NCBI RefSeq assembly: GCF_028294535.1
Contig: NZ_JAQBIE010000007.1
Location: 145,417-209,416, forward strand
DNA: 64,000 nt
Reading direction: 5' to 3'
From: Paracoccus onchidii
Lineage (GTDB): Bacteria > Pseudomonadota > Alphaproteobacteria > Rhodobacterales > Rhodobacteraceae
In this document: positions 19,695 to 28,697 of the stretch, piece after piece
Layout of the letters: the number at the start of each line of letters is the position of its first letter
Position numbering within the stretch: the first letter of the stretch is position 1
Program-made: the position numbers and the translations under genes
Notes under the pieces: model-generated
Told to the model about the DNA's origin: nothing
Seen by the model: the letters and a program-made list of their open reading frames with translations, nothing else
Database searches by the model: none

Positions 19695-20494
19695 TAAAAT
19701 GCCAGCAGAGCCAGCAAAGCAACGCTTCCGACGATGATCCGCCACCAGGCAAACAGCGCATAGCCATTCTGTGACACATAGCCCAGCAGCCAGCGCACGA
19801 CGACAATCGCGGTCAGAAAGGCACAGACAAAGCCCACCGCGATGTTGCCAAGCGCCGCCGCATCCAGAATATCGCGATTCTTGTAAAGGTCATAGACAAA
19901 GGCGCCCAGCATCGTGGGCATAGACAGGAAAAAGGAAAACTCGGCGGCCGACCGCTTGTCAGCGCCCAGTGTCAGCGCCCCGACGATTGTTGCCCCGGAA
20001 CGTGACACACCCGGAATCATGGCCAGACATTGGATGAACCCGATCTTGAAGGCCATGGACAGCGGAAAATCCTCGGCCCGGAAATAGCGGGGATTCTTGG
20101 CCCAACGGTCGACGAACAGCAAAATTATCCCGCCTAGGATCAGCATCACCGCGATCAGGATGGGCGTTTCAAACAGCACGGTCTTGATGATGTCATGTGC
20201 CAGAACGCCAATCACGACGGCCGGAAGGAAGGCCAGCAGGACCGCGGCGATAAAACGGCGCGAGGCAGGATCATGCGGGGCCGACGAAAAAATGGCCCAG
20301 AGGCGCGTTGAGTAGACGCCCAGAATGGCCAGAACCGCACCGAGTTGAATGACCACCTCGAACGCGCGTCCGGGCGACTCGAATCCAAGGAACCGTCCAG
20401 CAAGCAGGACATGCCCTGTGGATGACACCGGAATAAATTCGGTCAGGCCCTCAAGAAGCCCGAGGACCGCCGCAATAATCGTATTTGGTTCCAT
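19694..20494 (-). CDS. uppP: Undecaprenyl-diphosphatase
   Basis: A 266-residue polytopic inner-membrane enzyme that dephosphorylates undecaprenyl diphosphate to recycle the lipid carrier for peptidoglycan and polysaccharide. Signatures are [17 protein letters not shown] at about residues 12-28 and [10 protein letters not shown] in the middle, both forming the active site. Hydrophobic segments throughout fit the BacA fold. The ATG overlaps the last base of the upstream NDUFA9-like gene stop, so the two are probably coupled. The first periplasm-facing catalytic block is intact. Confidence 0.95.
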   Translation of the reverse strand: MEPNTIIAAVLGLLEGLTEFIPVSSTGHVLLAGRFLGFESPGRAFEVVIQLGAVLAILGVYSTRLWAIFSSAPHDPASRRFIAAVLLAFLPAVVIGVLAHDIIKTVLFETPILIAVMLILGGIILLFVDRWAKNPRYFRAEDFPLSMAFKIGFIQCLAMIPGVSRSGATIVGALTLGADKRSAAEFSFFLSMPTMLGAFVYDLYKNRDILDAAALGNIAVGFVCAFLTAIVVVRWLLGYVSQNGYALFAWWRIIVGSVALLALLAF

Positions 20495-21480
20495 TAAAAC
20501 CCGCGAAGATTCTTGGCCGAATTCTTGATCGCGTCATATTGCCCCGAGGGCCGGAACCGCCACAGGTAATCGTCGATGACCGCTTCGGCCGCGGTTGGTT
20601 GAATTCCCAGGTCGCCAAAGCCCTTGGCGTCCGGGTCGGCCACATTATCCTTGGCGAGCAACAGCAATTGGTCGCGCCCAAGGATCTTGTTCTTGAACAG
20701 CCCGAAGCTGGCGAACTGCGCGCCGTCCAATACCGCGGCGCCGATGCCTGCAAGCCAGAAGGGCATATTGATGATCAGCCGGCGACGATGGGCCACCCGG
20801 AGCGTTTGGGTAACAATCTCGCGCAGGGTCATGACATCGGGGCCGCCCAGTTCGTAAATGCCTGGCTCGGCTTCGCCGGCCGCGCCCATCGCGGCGGCCT
20901 GGGCGACATCTTCGACATAGACCGGTTGCATGCGGGAACGGCCCCCGGCAATGGGCATCACCGGCCCCAGCCGGGCAAGGCTGGCAAACCGGTTGTAAAA
21001 GTGATCATCGGTGCCGAAGATCACCGATGGGCGCAGCACGATCGCGTCGGGGCGGTGTTGCAGGACCGCAGCTTCGCCGCGCGCCTTGGCGGCGACATAG
21101 CGGCTGGCCGATTCCGGATCGACGCCGATCCCCGACAGATGCACGATACGGGCAACGCCCATCTCCGCGGAAATGCGGGCGATATGTTCGGCGCCTTCTT
21201 CAAAGACATTGGCAAAGGTGCTTTTGCCTTCAGCGCGTTCGATATTCACACAGTTCACAACGGCGTCCGCCTCGGACATCGCCGCCCGGACCGAGGCTTC
21301 GTCACGAATGTTGCACAGCACGGGCACCACCTGTCCGACGGCACCATAGGTGCGGGTGAACAGGGCTTCGTCCGGGCGCCGTACCGCGACCCGCACACGC
21401 CATCCGCGTTTGGCCATCAGTCGCGCAACCTGCCGACCGACAAAGCCCGACCCACCAAAGATCGTGACCAGATTCGCCAT
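20494..21480 (-). CDS. NDUFA9-like NAD(P)-binding reductase (extended SDR)
   Basis: A 328-residue atypical extended short-chain dehydrogenase. It starts with the Rossmann motif [15 protein letters not shown] and continues with [12 protein letters not shown] and [11 protein letters not shown]. The family resembles the complex I assembly subunit NDUFA9, which in bacteria is a free-standing reductase of uncertain substrate. The ATG at 21480 has a clear GGAGG site; an in-frame start at 21519 is less likely. Some alphaproteobacteria pair this gene with uppP, as here. Confidence 0.85.
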   Translation of the reverse strand: MANLVTIFGGSGFVGRQVARLMAKRGWRVRVAVRRPDEALFTRTYGAVGQVVPVLCNIRDEASVRAAMSEADAVVNCVNIERAEGKSTFANVFEEGAEHIARISAEMGVARIVHLSGIGVDPESASRYVAAKARGEAAVLQHRPDAIVLRPSVIFGTDDHFYNRFASLARLGPVMPIAGGRSRMQPVYVEDVAQAAAMGAAGEAEPGIYELGGPDVMTLREIVTQTLRVAHRRRLIINMPFWLAGIGAAVLDGAQFASFGLFKNKILGRDQLLLLAKDNVADPDAKGFGDLGIQPTAAEAVIDDYLWRFRPSGQYDAIKNSAKNLRGF

Positions 21481-21553
21481 TGGCTTCTTGCCTCCTTCGT
21501 GCAGCATCCAGTCGTTCAATACCCAAGCGCGGGTGCCACGACAAGCCGCAGGC

Positions 21554-23125
21554 TTAGCCGGCCTTCAGCTCGGCGATCAACGTATCGGCAACGCGATAGG
21601 CATTCGCGGCAATCGTCAGGCTGGGATTGCAGCCGTTCGACGTCGGCATGAAGCTTGAATCGGCCACTGTCAGGTTGTCAATTCCATGCACCCGGCAGTT
21701 GCGGTCCAGCACGCTGTTGCGCGGGTCGTTGCCGAAGCGCAGTGTTCCGCAGGGATGGGCAAAGTTCAGGTTCGGCATGTGGTTGAAGAAGATGCGCCGG
21801 TGCTTTCGGAAGGCCTGCTTCATTTCGCGGCGAAAGGCCGTGCGACGTTCTTTCAGCTCATCATGGATGTGGTATTCGAACTTCAGCTTGTCGGGGTGCG
21901 TCGGATCGATCAACACCCGGTTTTCGGCATAGGGCAGATCCTCAAGCACACCGACAAAGATCTTGGCAGGTCCCAGGACCGGCAGGATCCCGTAGGGCAG
22001 CGCGCGCAGGACGTGCCGCAGGGGGCGCAGCTTGCGCAGTGCCGAGCGGTCGAACATTTCGTTCAGCGCATAAAGAACCTCGCCATATCCGGCGTCGATT
22101 CCCATGGACTGGATCAACCCAAATCGTTGTCCGTCCTTGTGGTACAGGTCGCGCAGGCTGATTGCGCGGCTGGGCGATCTGGACCTGGTGCCGTTGCCCG
22201 GCCAGATTGCCAGCATTTCGCTGAGATGGAACATCAGGTTGCGCCCGACCTGATCGCTGCGATTGCCAAGCCCGTCCGGCCACGCCTCGTTCCTGGATTT
22301 CAGCATCAGCGAGGGTGATCCAAGGCCGCCAGCGGCAAGGACATAGTGACGCGCCGTGAGGGAAAAGCTTTCTCCGTCCCGATCGCAAATGATCTGGTTG
22401 ACCCGCTCACCAGCGTCGATGCGGGTCACGTTGCATCGGTCAAGAAGATGCGCGTGCCCGGTTTTCAGCGCCGGAAGAACCCCTGCAGAGCGGCCATCCA
22501 TCTTGCAGGGGCGCGGGCAGCGCCTGCCGAAACATTGTTGGCAGTCGGGCGGAAATTCCGCCGCGAGATGGGTTTGATAGGGGTTCAGCCCCGCTTTGGA
22601 AAATGACGCGCGCAGCGAAGCATCCACCGGCGTCACCCTGCGCGCGGGGCGCAGCTCTGGCGCGTCAATGCCGCCTAGCGGATCGACCTCGCCGCTGATG
22701 CGAAAGTTTTTTTCGGCAAGATCGAAATAGCCGCGCATTTCATCATAGCTGACCGGCCAGCCGCCCGTTGGGTGCGGCCGTTCCGACGAATCGTCGAGAT
22801 CATGCGGCTCCGGGCGTTCAAGCGTTGCGGCGTAAAAGGTCGATGTTCCGCCGACACAGGCGCCGACCATGCCGAACAATTGGGAATCGCGTCCGTCGAT
22901 CCTGGCTTCCAACGGATAGGGCCAGATGCCTTCGTTCAGGCGATCGGCAGGGTCGGTTGCGCCGGTCTCGACCTCGACGCCGTTGCTGCCGTCCAGGTCG
23001 GGGCCCTTGTCCAGCATCAGCACGGAATGTCCCGCCTCTGCGATGCGGCGCGCGGTGCTGCCGCCGCCGATGCCTGTGCCAATGACTATGACATCCCAAT
23101 CCCGGGAGATAAAATCGTCCAACAT
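21554..23125 (-). CDS. GMC-family FAD oxidoreductase
   Basis: A 523-residue flavoprotein. The N-terminal FAD site is [19 protein letters not shown] (about residues 12-30), with a [14 protein letters not shown] block after it. The C-terminal half carries HPCGTLRFG and the substrate/FAD domain ending [18 protein letters not shown], whose His/Asn residues are typical GMC catalytic elements. It lacks the long linker of choline dehydrogenases and may act on a sugar or alcohol. No signal peptide is seen. It is 73 bases upstream of the NDUFA9-like gene on the same strand. Confidence 0.88.
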   Translation of the reverse strand: MLDDFISRDWDVIVIGTGIGGGSTARRIAEAGHSVLMLDKGPDLDGSNGVEVETGATDPADRLNEGIWPYPLEARIDGRDSQLFGMVGACVGGTSTFYAATLERPEPHDLDDSSERPHPTGGWPVSYDEMRGYFDLAEKNFRISGEVDPLGGIDAPELRPARRVTPVDASLRASFSKAGLNPYQTHLAAEFPPDCQQCFGRRCPRPCKMDGRSAGVLPALKTGHAHLLDRCNVTRIDAGERVNQIICDRDGESFSLTARHYVLAAGGLGSPSLMLKSRNEAWPDGLGNRSDQVGRNLMFHLSEMLAIWPGNGTRSRSPSRAISLRDLYHKDGQRFGLIQSMGIDAGYGEVLYALNEMFDRSALRKLRPLRHVLRALPYGILPVLGPAKIFVGVLEDLPYAENRVLIDPTHPDKLKFEYHIHDELKERRTAFRREMKQAFRKHRRIFFNHMPNLNFAHPCGTLRFGNDPRNSVLDRNCRVHGIDNLTVADSSFMPTSNGCNPSLTIAANAYRVADTLIAELKAG

Positions 23126-23289
23126 TTACTCGTTCCCAACAGCCTGCCAGGCAGGCATACCAATTACTTATGCAGCAATATGATCTAAAATCGCGCGAGA
23201 TAGTATCTGTCATTTGAGGCAGTTTCAGGCCCGTAGCGGGTTGCGAAGGATTTTTTTGAGGTCGCGTGCAAAAAATATGAAATCTCCCA

Positions 23290-23318
23290 TTGACGCCCCC
23301 CGCGACTGCCTTTAGAGA
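23290..23318 (+). promoter_or_regulatory. Sigma-70-type promoter of tRNA-Leu
   Basis: TTGACG (23290-23295) and TAGAGA (23313-23318) are separated by 17 bases, placing the start about 10 bases before the tRNA. This is a near-consensus arrangement for a stable RNA gene. Confidence 0.6.
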
Positions 23319-23335
23319 CCCCGCCTACACCACCT

Positions 23336-23420
23336 GCCCAGGTGGCGGAATTGGTAGACGCGCACGGTTCAGGTCCGTGTGCCGCAAGGCGTGGAGGTTC
23401 GAGTCCTCTCCTGGGCACCA
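23336..23420 (+). tRNA. tRNA-Leu (anticodon CAG)
   Basis: An 85-nt type II tRNA with CCA encoded. The acceptor stem GCCCAGG (23336-23342) pairs with CCTGGGC (23410-23416). The anticodon arm CACGG-TTCAGGT-CCGTG puts CAG at 23370-23372. A long variable arm (TGCCGCAAGGCGT region) and the GGTTCGAGTCC T-arm are present. It reads CUG codons, which are very common in this genome. It stands alone between its own promoter and terminator. Confidence 0.97.
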
Positions 23421-23457
23421 AAAAACCCGCAGCTCTCCAGAGCTGCGGGTTTTTTGT
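23420..23457 (+). terminator. Rho-independent terminator of tRNA-Leu
   Basis: CCCGCAGCTCT and AGAGCTGCGGG form an 11-bp stem with a very short loop, followed by TTTTTT and preceded by AAAAAA. It begins right at the tRNA 3' end and can act on both strands. Confidence 0.95.
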
Positions 23458-23603
23458 TTTCTTACAATGACCTGGGCCGTGTTTTTCTTGGGTTTGCCCC
23501 GACGTCGTGCGGCCACCCTTCGGGTGAACAATGCGGTTTTTGGTGGAACGTTCCGCCCGTTTCTGGTCAGAGAGGCGGCAGCCAGCCAAAAGCGGACGAA
23601 GCG

Positions 23604-24218
23604 ATGAGTATTCATCTATACCAGAACGACCTTCCCGACGATCTTGACCTTGGCTCGGTCGTCGCAATCGATACCGAAACGATGGGCCTGGACCCCAGGC
23701 GCGACCGGCTTTGCCTTGTGCAAATGTCGTCGGGTGATGGTGATGCACATCTGGTCCAGATCGAGCGCGGCCAGACCGAGGCCCCGAATCTGTGCCGGAT
23801 GCTGACCGACCCCAAGGTCGTCAAACTGTTCCATTTCGGCCGCTTTGACATTGCGGCCTTGGAAAATGCCTTTGGGGTGGTGACCTCGCCGGTCTGGTGC
23901 ACCAAGATCGCATCCAAGATGGTGCGCACCTTTACCGATCGTCATGGGCTGAAATACTTGCTGAACGAGCTTGTCGGCGTCGATATCAGCAAGCAACAGC
24001 AGACCAGCGACTGGGGTGCCGATGACCTGACCGATGCACAGCTTGAATACGCGGCATCGGATGTTCTGCATCTGCACAAGCTCAAAGAGGCGTTGGAGGA
24101 ACGGCTGCGCCGCGAAAACCGCCTTGGCCTTGCGCAGGCCTGTTTCGATTTCCTTCCTGCCCGGGCCCATCTGGACCTGTTGGGCTGGGGGGATGAAAAA
24201 GACATCTTTCATCACTAG
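23604..24218 (+). CDS. RNase D-type 3'-5' exonuclease
   Basis: A 204-residue DEDD exonuclease. Exo I is AIDTETMGLD, exo II is LFHFGRFDIAAL, and exo III lies in the YAASDVLHLHKLKE block, which carries the Tyr and final Asp. Unlike full-length RNase D (about 375 residues) it lacks the HRDC domains; such short forms are common in alphaproteobacteria. It trims structured RNA 3' ends, probably including tRNA precursors. The ATG at 23604 was chosen because earlier in-frame reading passes through the tRNA. It is followed 9 bases later by kdsD. Confidence 0.9.
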   Translation: MSIHLYQNDLPDDLDLGSVVAIDTETMGLDPRRDRLCLVQMSSGDGDAHLVQIERGQTEAPNLCRMLTDPKVVKLFHFGRFDIAALENAFGVVTSPVWCTKIASKMVRTFTDRHGLKYLLNELVGVDISKQQQTSDWGADDLTDAQLEYAASDVLHLHKLKEALEERLRRENRLGLAQACFDFLPARAHLDLLGWGDEKDIFHH

Positions 24219-24227
24219 GTAGCCGCA

Positions 24228-25172
24228 ATGACCACGTATCTCGACACTGCCCTCCGCGTCATCCGGACCGAAGCACAGGGACTGGAACAGCTTGCGCAAT
24301 CCCTGGGGCCTGAATTTCAGAAGGCGATCGACCTGATCCTTGGGGCCGGGGGGCGTGTGATCGTGTCCGGGATGGGGAAATCCGGCCATATCGCGCGCAA
24401 GATTGCGGCGACGCTGGCCTCGACCGGCACGCCCGCGCAATTCGTCCATCCGGCCGAAGCCAGCCATGGCGATCTGGGCATGGTGACCCAATCGGACGTG
24501 GCGCTTGTTCTGTCCAACAGTGGCGAAACGCCCGAACTGGCCGATCTGATCGCCCATACGCGGCGCTTTCAGATTCCGCTGATCGGCGTCGCGTCGCGTC
24601 CGGCTTCGACCCTGTTGCGGCAATCGGATGTCGCGCTGGTGTTGCCTGCCGCGGAAGAAGCCTGTGGAAACGGGATCGTTCCGACGACCTCGACGACGAT
24701 GACGCTGGCACTGGGCGATGCACTGGCAATCGCGCTGATGGAGCATCGCCGCTTTACGCCCGAACATTTCCGCACGTTCCACCCGGGGGGCAAGCTGGGT
24801 GCATTGCTGGCGAAGGTTGGCGATTTGATGCATGCCGATCTGCCGCTGGTATCCGAAGATACGCCGATGACCGAGGCGCTGCTGGTGATCAGCCAGAAAG
24901 GCTATGGGGTTGCCGGGGTCGTCGGCGCGGACGGGCAGCTGACCGGGATCATCACCGATGGTGACTTGCGGCGGCACATGGACGGGCTGCTGGGGCATAA
25001 GGCGGGCGAGGTGATGACAGCTTCGCCGCGCGTGATCGAACCCGACGCCCTGGCCGAGGCCGCCCTGGCCGAGATGCAGTCGCGCAAGATCACCTGTCTG
25101 TTCGCGGTCGAGAACGGAGTGCCGCGCGGGATCCTGCATATCCACGACTGTCTGCGCGCCGGAATGGTCTGA
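24228..25172 (+). CDS. kdsD: Arabinose-5-phosphate isomerase (KdsD/KpsF family)
   Basis: A 314-residue enzyme converting ribulose 5-phosphate to arabinose 5-phosphate for Kdo in lipid A core. Residues about 30-190 form a SIS domain (VIVSGMGKSGHIARK, LVLSNSGETPEL, ALGDALAIALMEHR), and two CBS domains fill about 200-314. It directly precedes lptC-lptA-lptB, the lipopolysaccharide export genes, so synthesis and export of LPS are joined in one operon. Confidence 0.95.
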   Translation: MTTYLDTALRVIRTEAQGLEQLAQSLGPEFQKAIDLILGAGGRVIVSGMGKSGHIARKIAATLASTGTPAQFVHPAEASHGDLGMVTQSDVALVLSNSGETPELADLIAHTRRFQIPLIGVASRPASTLLRQSDVALVLPAAEEACGNGIVPTTSTTMTLALGDALAIALMEHRRFTPEHFRTFHPGGKLGALLAKVGDLMHADLPLVSEDTPMTEALLVISQKGYGVAGVVGADGQLTGIITDGDLRRHMDGLLGHKAGEVMTASPRVIEPDALAEAALAEMQSRKITCLFAVENGVPRGILHIHDCLRAGMV

Positions 25173-25176
25173 TCGG

Positions 25177-25773
25177 ATGAACCGCACCCGCATCGTCAGA
25201 TGGTTGCGCGTCCTGCTGCCTTTGGTGGCTCTTGCGATCCTGTCGACGATGTTTCTGTTCTCGCGCCGGCCCGATGGTGATTCCCGCATTCCCTATGCCG
25301 AGGTGGATGCACAGCAGATGGCCCGCGAACCTCGCATCGTTGCCCCCGAATTTGCGGGGGTAACCGGCGATGGGGCCGAGGTCACGTTGCGCGCCATGGA
25401 TGCCACGCCCGCAAGTGATGAACGCGACGCCGCGTTGCAGCAGGTCGTGCTGGACTGGGTTCGCCCCGATGGTCTGGCGGCGCATCTGACCGCCCCCAAT
25501 GCCGGTGTAGGCGAGGCGTTGATCGCGCTGAGCGGGGGGGTGCAGATGTCCCTGTCCTCGGGTTGGACCCTGTCGGCCCCAGAGGTCGAGGCGGCGACCG
25601 ATCGGTCCCATCTGGGCGCAAGCAATGGTGTCGTGGCGACGGGGCCTTTTGGAAAAATCACCTCCGAGGATATGGAATTGCACACCAAGCCGACGGAAGG
25701 CGGGGCTGCCACGGCGGAAAATCCTGCCGTCTTGAGCTTTTCCGGCGGCGTCCGTCTGCTATACCAACCCTAA
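25177..25773 (+). CDS. lptC: LPS export protein LptC
   Basis: A 198-residue bitopic inner-membrane protein. One N-terminal helix (WLRVLLPLVALAILSTMFLF) anchors a periplasmic beta-jellyroll domain (LSGGVQMSLSSGWTLSAP, GPFGKITSEDME), which passes LPS from LptBFG to LptA. Sequence identity in this family is low, so the assignment also uses its place 4 bases after kdsD and before lptA. Length is normal. Confidence 0.85.
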   Translation: MNRTRIVRWLRVLLPLVALAILSTMFLFSRRPDGDSRIPYAEVDAQQMAREPRIVAPEFAGVTGDGAEVTLRAMDATPASDERDAALQQVVLDWVRPDGLAAHLTAPNAGVGEALIALSGGVQMSLSSGWTLSAPEVEAATDRSHLGASNGVVATGPFGKITSEDMELHTKPTEGGAATAENPAVLSFSGGVRLLYQP

Positions 25774-25792
25774 GCTAGCGAAGGACCGTGCC

Positions 25793-26269
25793 ATGTTGCG
25801 CCCCCTGATCATTGCCCTGCTTCTTGCCGCGGGGCCAGCCGCCGCGCAAAGCGTTGCCTTTGGCGGGATGAAGGCCGACAGTTCGGCGCCTGTCGAAGTT
25901 GCGGCTGACAAGCTCGAGGTGGATCAGGCCGATGGCAATGCCGTGTTTTCGGGCAATGTCGTGATTGGTCAGGGCGAGATGCGCCTGTCTGCCGATCGGG
26001 TTACCGTGGAATACGCCAATGAAGACCAGTCGCGTATCCGGTCAATGCACGCGGTTGGCAATGTCACCCTGGTGTCAGGATCTGATGCAGCCGAAGCGCG
26101 CGAAGCCATCTATCAGGTGGAAAGCGGCGGCGTGATTCTGACCGGGGATGTCGTGCTGGCGCAGGGGAAAAATGTGCTGACAGGTGACCGGATGACCGTT
26201 GATCTCGTGAATGGCACCGCGCAGGTCGATGGCCGTGTGCGTTCGATCCTGCAACAGGGCGGCAACTGA
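25793..26269 (+). CDS. lptA: LPS transport periplasmic protein LptA
   Basis: A 158-residue periplasmic protein with a cleavable signal ([16 protein letters not shown]) and an OstA/LptA jellyroll: [21 protein letters not shown] at the domain start, then [10 protein letters not shown] and [12 protein letters not shown] repeats. LptA polymerises as the bridge that carries LPS to the outer membrane. The stop overlaps the lptB ATG by one base. Confidence 0.92.
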   Translation: MLRPLIIALLLAAGPAAAQSVAFGGMKADSSAPVEVAADKLEVDQADGNAVFSGNVVIGQGEMRLSADRVTVEYANEDQSRIRSMHAVGNVTLVSGSDAAEAREAIYQVESGGVILTGDVVLAQGKNVLTGDRMTVDLVNGTAQVDGRVRSILQQGGN

Positions 26270-27021
26270 TGCAGCGCTCGTCAGCACGCAAGGATGGCGC
26301 CGGCCTCGAGGTGCATGGGCTGCGCAAGTCGTACCGCAAGCGCCCGGTGATTCACGACGTGTCCGTTTCCTTGAAGCGGGGCGAGGTCGTGGCGCTGCTG
26401 GGGCCGAACGGGTCTGGCAAGACCACCTGCTTTTACTGCATCGCCGGGCTTGTGCCCCCCGATGCCGGACAGGTGCTGATCGACAGCCAGGACGCGACGC
26501 GCCTGCCGATGTTTCGCCGCGCACGGATGGGAATCGGCTATCTGCCCCAGGAGATGTCGATTTTTCGTGGGCTGTCGGTCGAACAGAACATCATGTCCGT
26601 TCTTGAGGTGACCTTGCGCGATCCCCGCCACAGGCGCGACCGGCTAGAGGAATTGCTGGGCGATTTCTCGATCACCCATCTGCGCGGTGCGGCGGCGATG
26701 GCGCTGTCGGGCGGAGAACGGCGTCGGGTCGAAATCGCCCGTTGTCTTGCCTCGGATCCCAGCTTTCTGCTTTTGGATGAACCCTTTGCCGGTGTCGATC
26801 CGATCGCTGTCGGTGAGATACGCGAACTGGTGCATGCGTTGAAATCGCGGGGGATCGGCGTCCTGATCACCGATCACAACGTGCGCGAAACGCTGGGAAT
26901 CGTCGACCGCGCCTATATCCTCCATGATGGGCATGTCCTGATGTCGGGGACCACCGCGGAAATCGTTGCCGACCCCAAGGTGCGCGAGGTCTATTTGGGC
27001 GAAAGCTTCAATCTGGGCTGA
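26269..27021 (+). CDS. lptB: LPS export ABC ATPase LptB
   Basis: A 250-residue ATPase that powers LptFG extraction of LPS from the inner membrane. Walker A is GPNGSGKTT, the signature is [15 protein letters not shown], Walker B is [13 protein letters not shown], and the switch His lies in [11 protein letters not shown]. The C-terminus GESFNLG is typical of LptB. No separate permease is nearby, consistent with LptFG being encoded elsewhere. The next gene is hpf rather than rpoN. Confidence 0.95.
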   Translation: MQRSSARKDGAGLEVHGLRKSYRKRPVIHDVSVSLKRGEVVALLGPNGSGKTTCFYCIAGLVPPDAGQVLIDSQDATRLPMFRRARMGIGYLPQEMSIFRGLSVEQNIMSVLEVTLRDPRHRRDRLEELLGDFSITHLRGAAAMALSGGERRRVEIARCLASDPSFLLLDEPFAGVDPIAVGEIRELVHALKSRGIGVLITDHNVRETLGIVDRAYILHDGHVLMSGTTAEIVADPKVREVYLGESFNLG

Positions 27022-27060
27022 TTCCCACCAGGAAATTTGTCACTGTGTTGTGTGTTGCCG

Positions 27061-27090
27061 TTGACAGATCCGCTTTGCTGTCACCAAATT
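27061..27090 (+). promoter_or_regulatory. Candidate sigma-70 promoter upstream of hpf
   Basis: TTGACA at 27061-27066 is followed after 18 bases by CAAATT (27085-27090). The -35 is perfect and the -10 weak. It lies in the 182-base gap where many proteobacteria have rpoN. Confidence 0.4.
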
Positions 27091-27203
27091 GAGTTATGCG
27101 GGTGCGGTATCACGCCGTGCCCCGCCATCCCCGTTTTCCGCCGCATGCCGGCTGCTTGAACGGGTCGGCGCATGCGGAGACGGGCAACCGAAGAGGAAAG
27201 ACG

Positions 27204-27779
27204 ATGCGCTACACCATCAGCGGAAAACACATTGATGTTGGCGATGCCCTCATGACACATGTCGAGGCAGAGCTTGGGGACACGGTCACGAAATATTCCC
27301 AACGTCCGACCGACGCAACCGTGACATTTTCCCGTGATGCGCATCAATACGTCTGCGATATCGTCGTGCACCTGTCCACCGGGCTGACCGTGCAGGCACG
27401 CGGTGCCGCGAATGAGGTCTATGGTGCATTTGAAACCTGCCGGGAAAAGATGGACAAGCAGTTGCGCCGCTACAAGCGGCGCCTGAAAGACCATCACAAG
27501 GACCGCTCCGAGCCTGTTGAATTCGGTCAGGCAGGCATGTATGTGCTTGCCGCTGACGAGGCGGATTGGGAATCGCAGGAAAGTGGCCTGCAGCCAATCA
27601 TCATCGCCGAAATGGAATCCCGTGTGCCGACCTTGTCGGTTGGCGATGCGGTGATGCAGATGGAATTGGCCGGGGCGCCGCTATTGGTGTTCCGCAACGA
27701 AAAACATGGCGGCGTGAATGTCGTCCATCGCCGTGATGACGGCAATGTCGGATGGATCGACCCGCGCGGTAACGGCTGA
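27204..27779 (+). CDS. hpf: Ribosome hibernation promoting factor, long form
   Basis: A 191-residue protein that binds the 30S subunit and dimerises ribosomes in stationary phase. Residues 1-100 form the S30AE domain (MRYTISGKHIDVGDAL, NEVYGAFETCREKMDKQLRRYKRR). Residues about 135-190 form the C-terminal dimerisation domain with AGAPLLVFRNEKHGG and the closing VGWIDPRG. The ATG at 27204 follows GAGGAAAG; an upstream TTG/GTG frame extension is not supported by homology. The ptsN gene follows 80 bases later. Confidence 0.94.
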   Translation: MRYTISGKHIDVGDALMTHVEAELGDTVTKYSQRPTDATVTFSRDAHQYVCDIVVHLSTGLTVQARGAANEVYGAFETCREKMDKQLRRYKRRLKDHHKDRSEPVEFGQAGMYVLAADEADWESQESGLQPIIIAEMESRVPTLSVGDAVMQMELAGAPLLVFRNEKHGGVNVVHRRDDGNVGWIDPRGNG

Positions 27780-27808
27780 AGCCGATCTGCCACGCCAGGA
27801 AACTGCGC

Positions 27809-27834
27809 CGCCCCCGGATGACCGTCCGGGGGCG
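27809..27834 (+). other. Intercistronic hairpin between hpf and ptsN
   Basis: CGCCCCCGGA and TCCGGGGGCG form a 10-bp GC-rich stem with a 6-base loop. No T run follows, so a role in mRNA stability or partial termination is more likely than full termination. Confidence 0.45.
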
Positions 27835-27859
27835 CACAGCTTAGGAAAGACGTGTCGCA

Positions 27860-28324
27860 ATGCAACTCAGCGAGATTCTCAAGCCAGAGGCCGTCCGGTC
27901 ACTTGGACAGGTCACGTCCAAGAAACGGTTGTTTCAGGAACTGGCCGATCTGGCGAACGCGGAATACAAGCTGCCGCAATCCGAGGTTCTGGATGCCCTG
28001 CAAGAACGGGAAAGCCTTGGGCCGACCGGTGTCGGGCAGGGGGTCGCCCTGCCGCATGCCCGGCTGCACGGGCTGGATCGTGTCGTCGGGCTGTTCCTGA
28101 GGCTTGAAAAGCCGCTGGATTTCGATGCCGTCGACCGGCAACCCGTGGACCTGATCTTTGCGTTGCTTGCACCTGAGACCAGCGGTGTCGACCATCTGAA
28201 GGCCCTGGCATTGGTGTCGCGGACATTGCGTGATGCCGACCTGCGCAACAAGCTGAGATCAAACGACAATCAGGCGGCGCTCTATGCCGTGCTGTCCGCC
28301 GCGCAGGGAATCAAGGCGGCTTGA
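27860..28324 (+). CDS. ptsN: Nitrogen-regulatory PTS protein EIIA-Ntr
   Basis: A 154-residue PTS EIIA domain protein. The phosphorylated His66 is in GVALPHARL. The family receives phosphate through EI-Ntr and NPr and controls potassium uptake, nitrogen and envelope functions by protein contact. The hpf-ptsN order is standard in proteobacteria even though rpoN, usually just upstream, is not here. The start is the ATG at 27860. Confidence 0.94.
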   Translation: MQLSEILKPEAVRSLGQVTSKKRLFQELADLANAEYKLPQSEVLDALQERESLGPTGVGQGVALPHARLHGLDRVVGLFLRLEKPLDFDAVDRQPVDLIFALLAPETSGVDHLKALALVSRTLRDADLRNKLRSNDNQAALYAVLSAAQGIKAA

Positions 28325-28387
28325 AGGTTTAACTTGGTCCGATTCGGCCCTATATTCAGGGTCCACGGCTCTGGAGGAGGGTCCATC

Positions 28388-28576
28388 ATGACCAAGCATA
28401 TCAGCGATCAACCACGAAACCACGGCGGCCAGCGGCTGCGTGAATTCACCCGTCAGGAACGCCAGGACGGGATGCATCCGGTGATTGCCAGATTGAGGTC
28501 GCGTCCACAGATGCGCGGCGATGAAAATCGCAAGACCGCCCAGTTTCTAAGGATCGAGCGCGGCCGTCTGGCATAG
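28388..28576 (+). CDS. Small basic protein of unknown function
   Basis: A 62-residue basic, Arg/Gln/His-rich protein (MTKHISDQPRNHGGQRLREF at the start) with no membrane segment. It is supported by an unusually strong GGAGGAGGG ribosome site 7 bases before the ATG and by a possible TATATT -10 at 28351-28356. A long palindrome lies 40 bases past its stop. I recognise no family; it could be a clade-specific small regulator or nucleic-acid-binding protein. Confidence 0.5.
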   Translation: MTKHISDQPRNHGGQRLREFTRQERQDGMHPVIARLRSRPQMRGDENRKTAQFLRIERGRLA

Positions 28577-28616
28577 CAGGCTGCCTGCCCGCCGGGCTGG
28601 CATGGCCCCGATTGCG

Positions 28617-28652
28617 AGAATGGCCACCGGGGACGTCCCCGGTGGCCATTCT
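28617..28652. terminator. Long perfect inverted repeat between the small gene and ilvE
   Basis: A 17-bp perfect inverted repeat, AGAATGGCCACCGGGGA and its complement, around a central CG. It sits between convergent genes, so a bidirectional terminator is the simplest reading. T runs are poor on both sides. Confidence 0.55.
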
Positions 28653-28697
28653 GCTTCATTAACTTCATTAAGCCCGTGGCGGGCTGGTAAGGCCCGT

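Noticed and set aside
23420..23457. Palindrome after the tRNA considered as an integration attachment site
   Set aside because: It has an 11-bp stem with T tract typical of a terminator, and no integrase or direct repeat is nearby.
23620..25289. A 557-residue minus-strand frame opposite the RNase D-like and kdsD genes
   Set aside because: Both plus-strand genes have clear catalytic motifs; the frame spans two genes and matches nothing.
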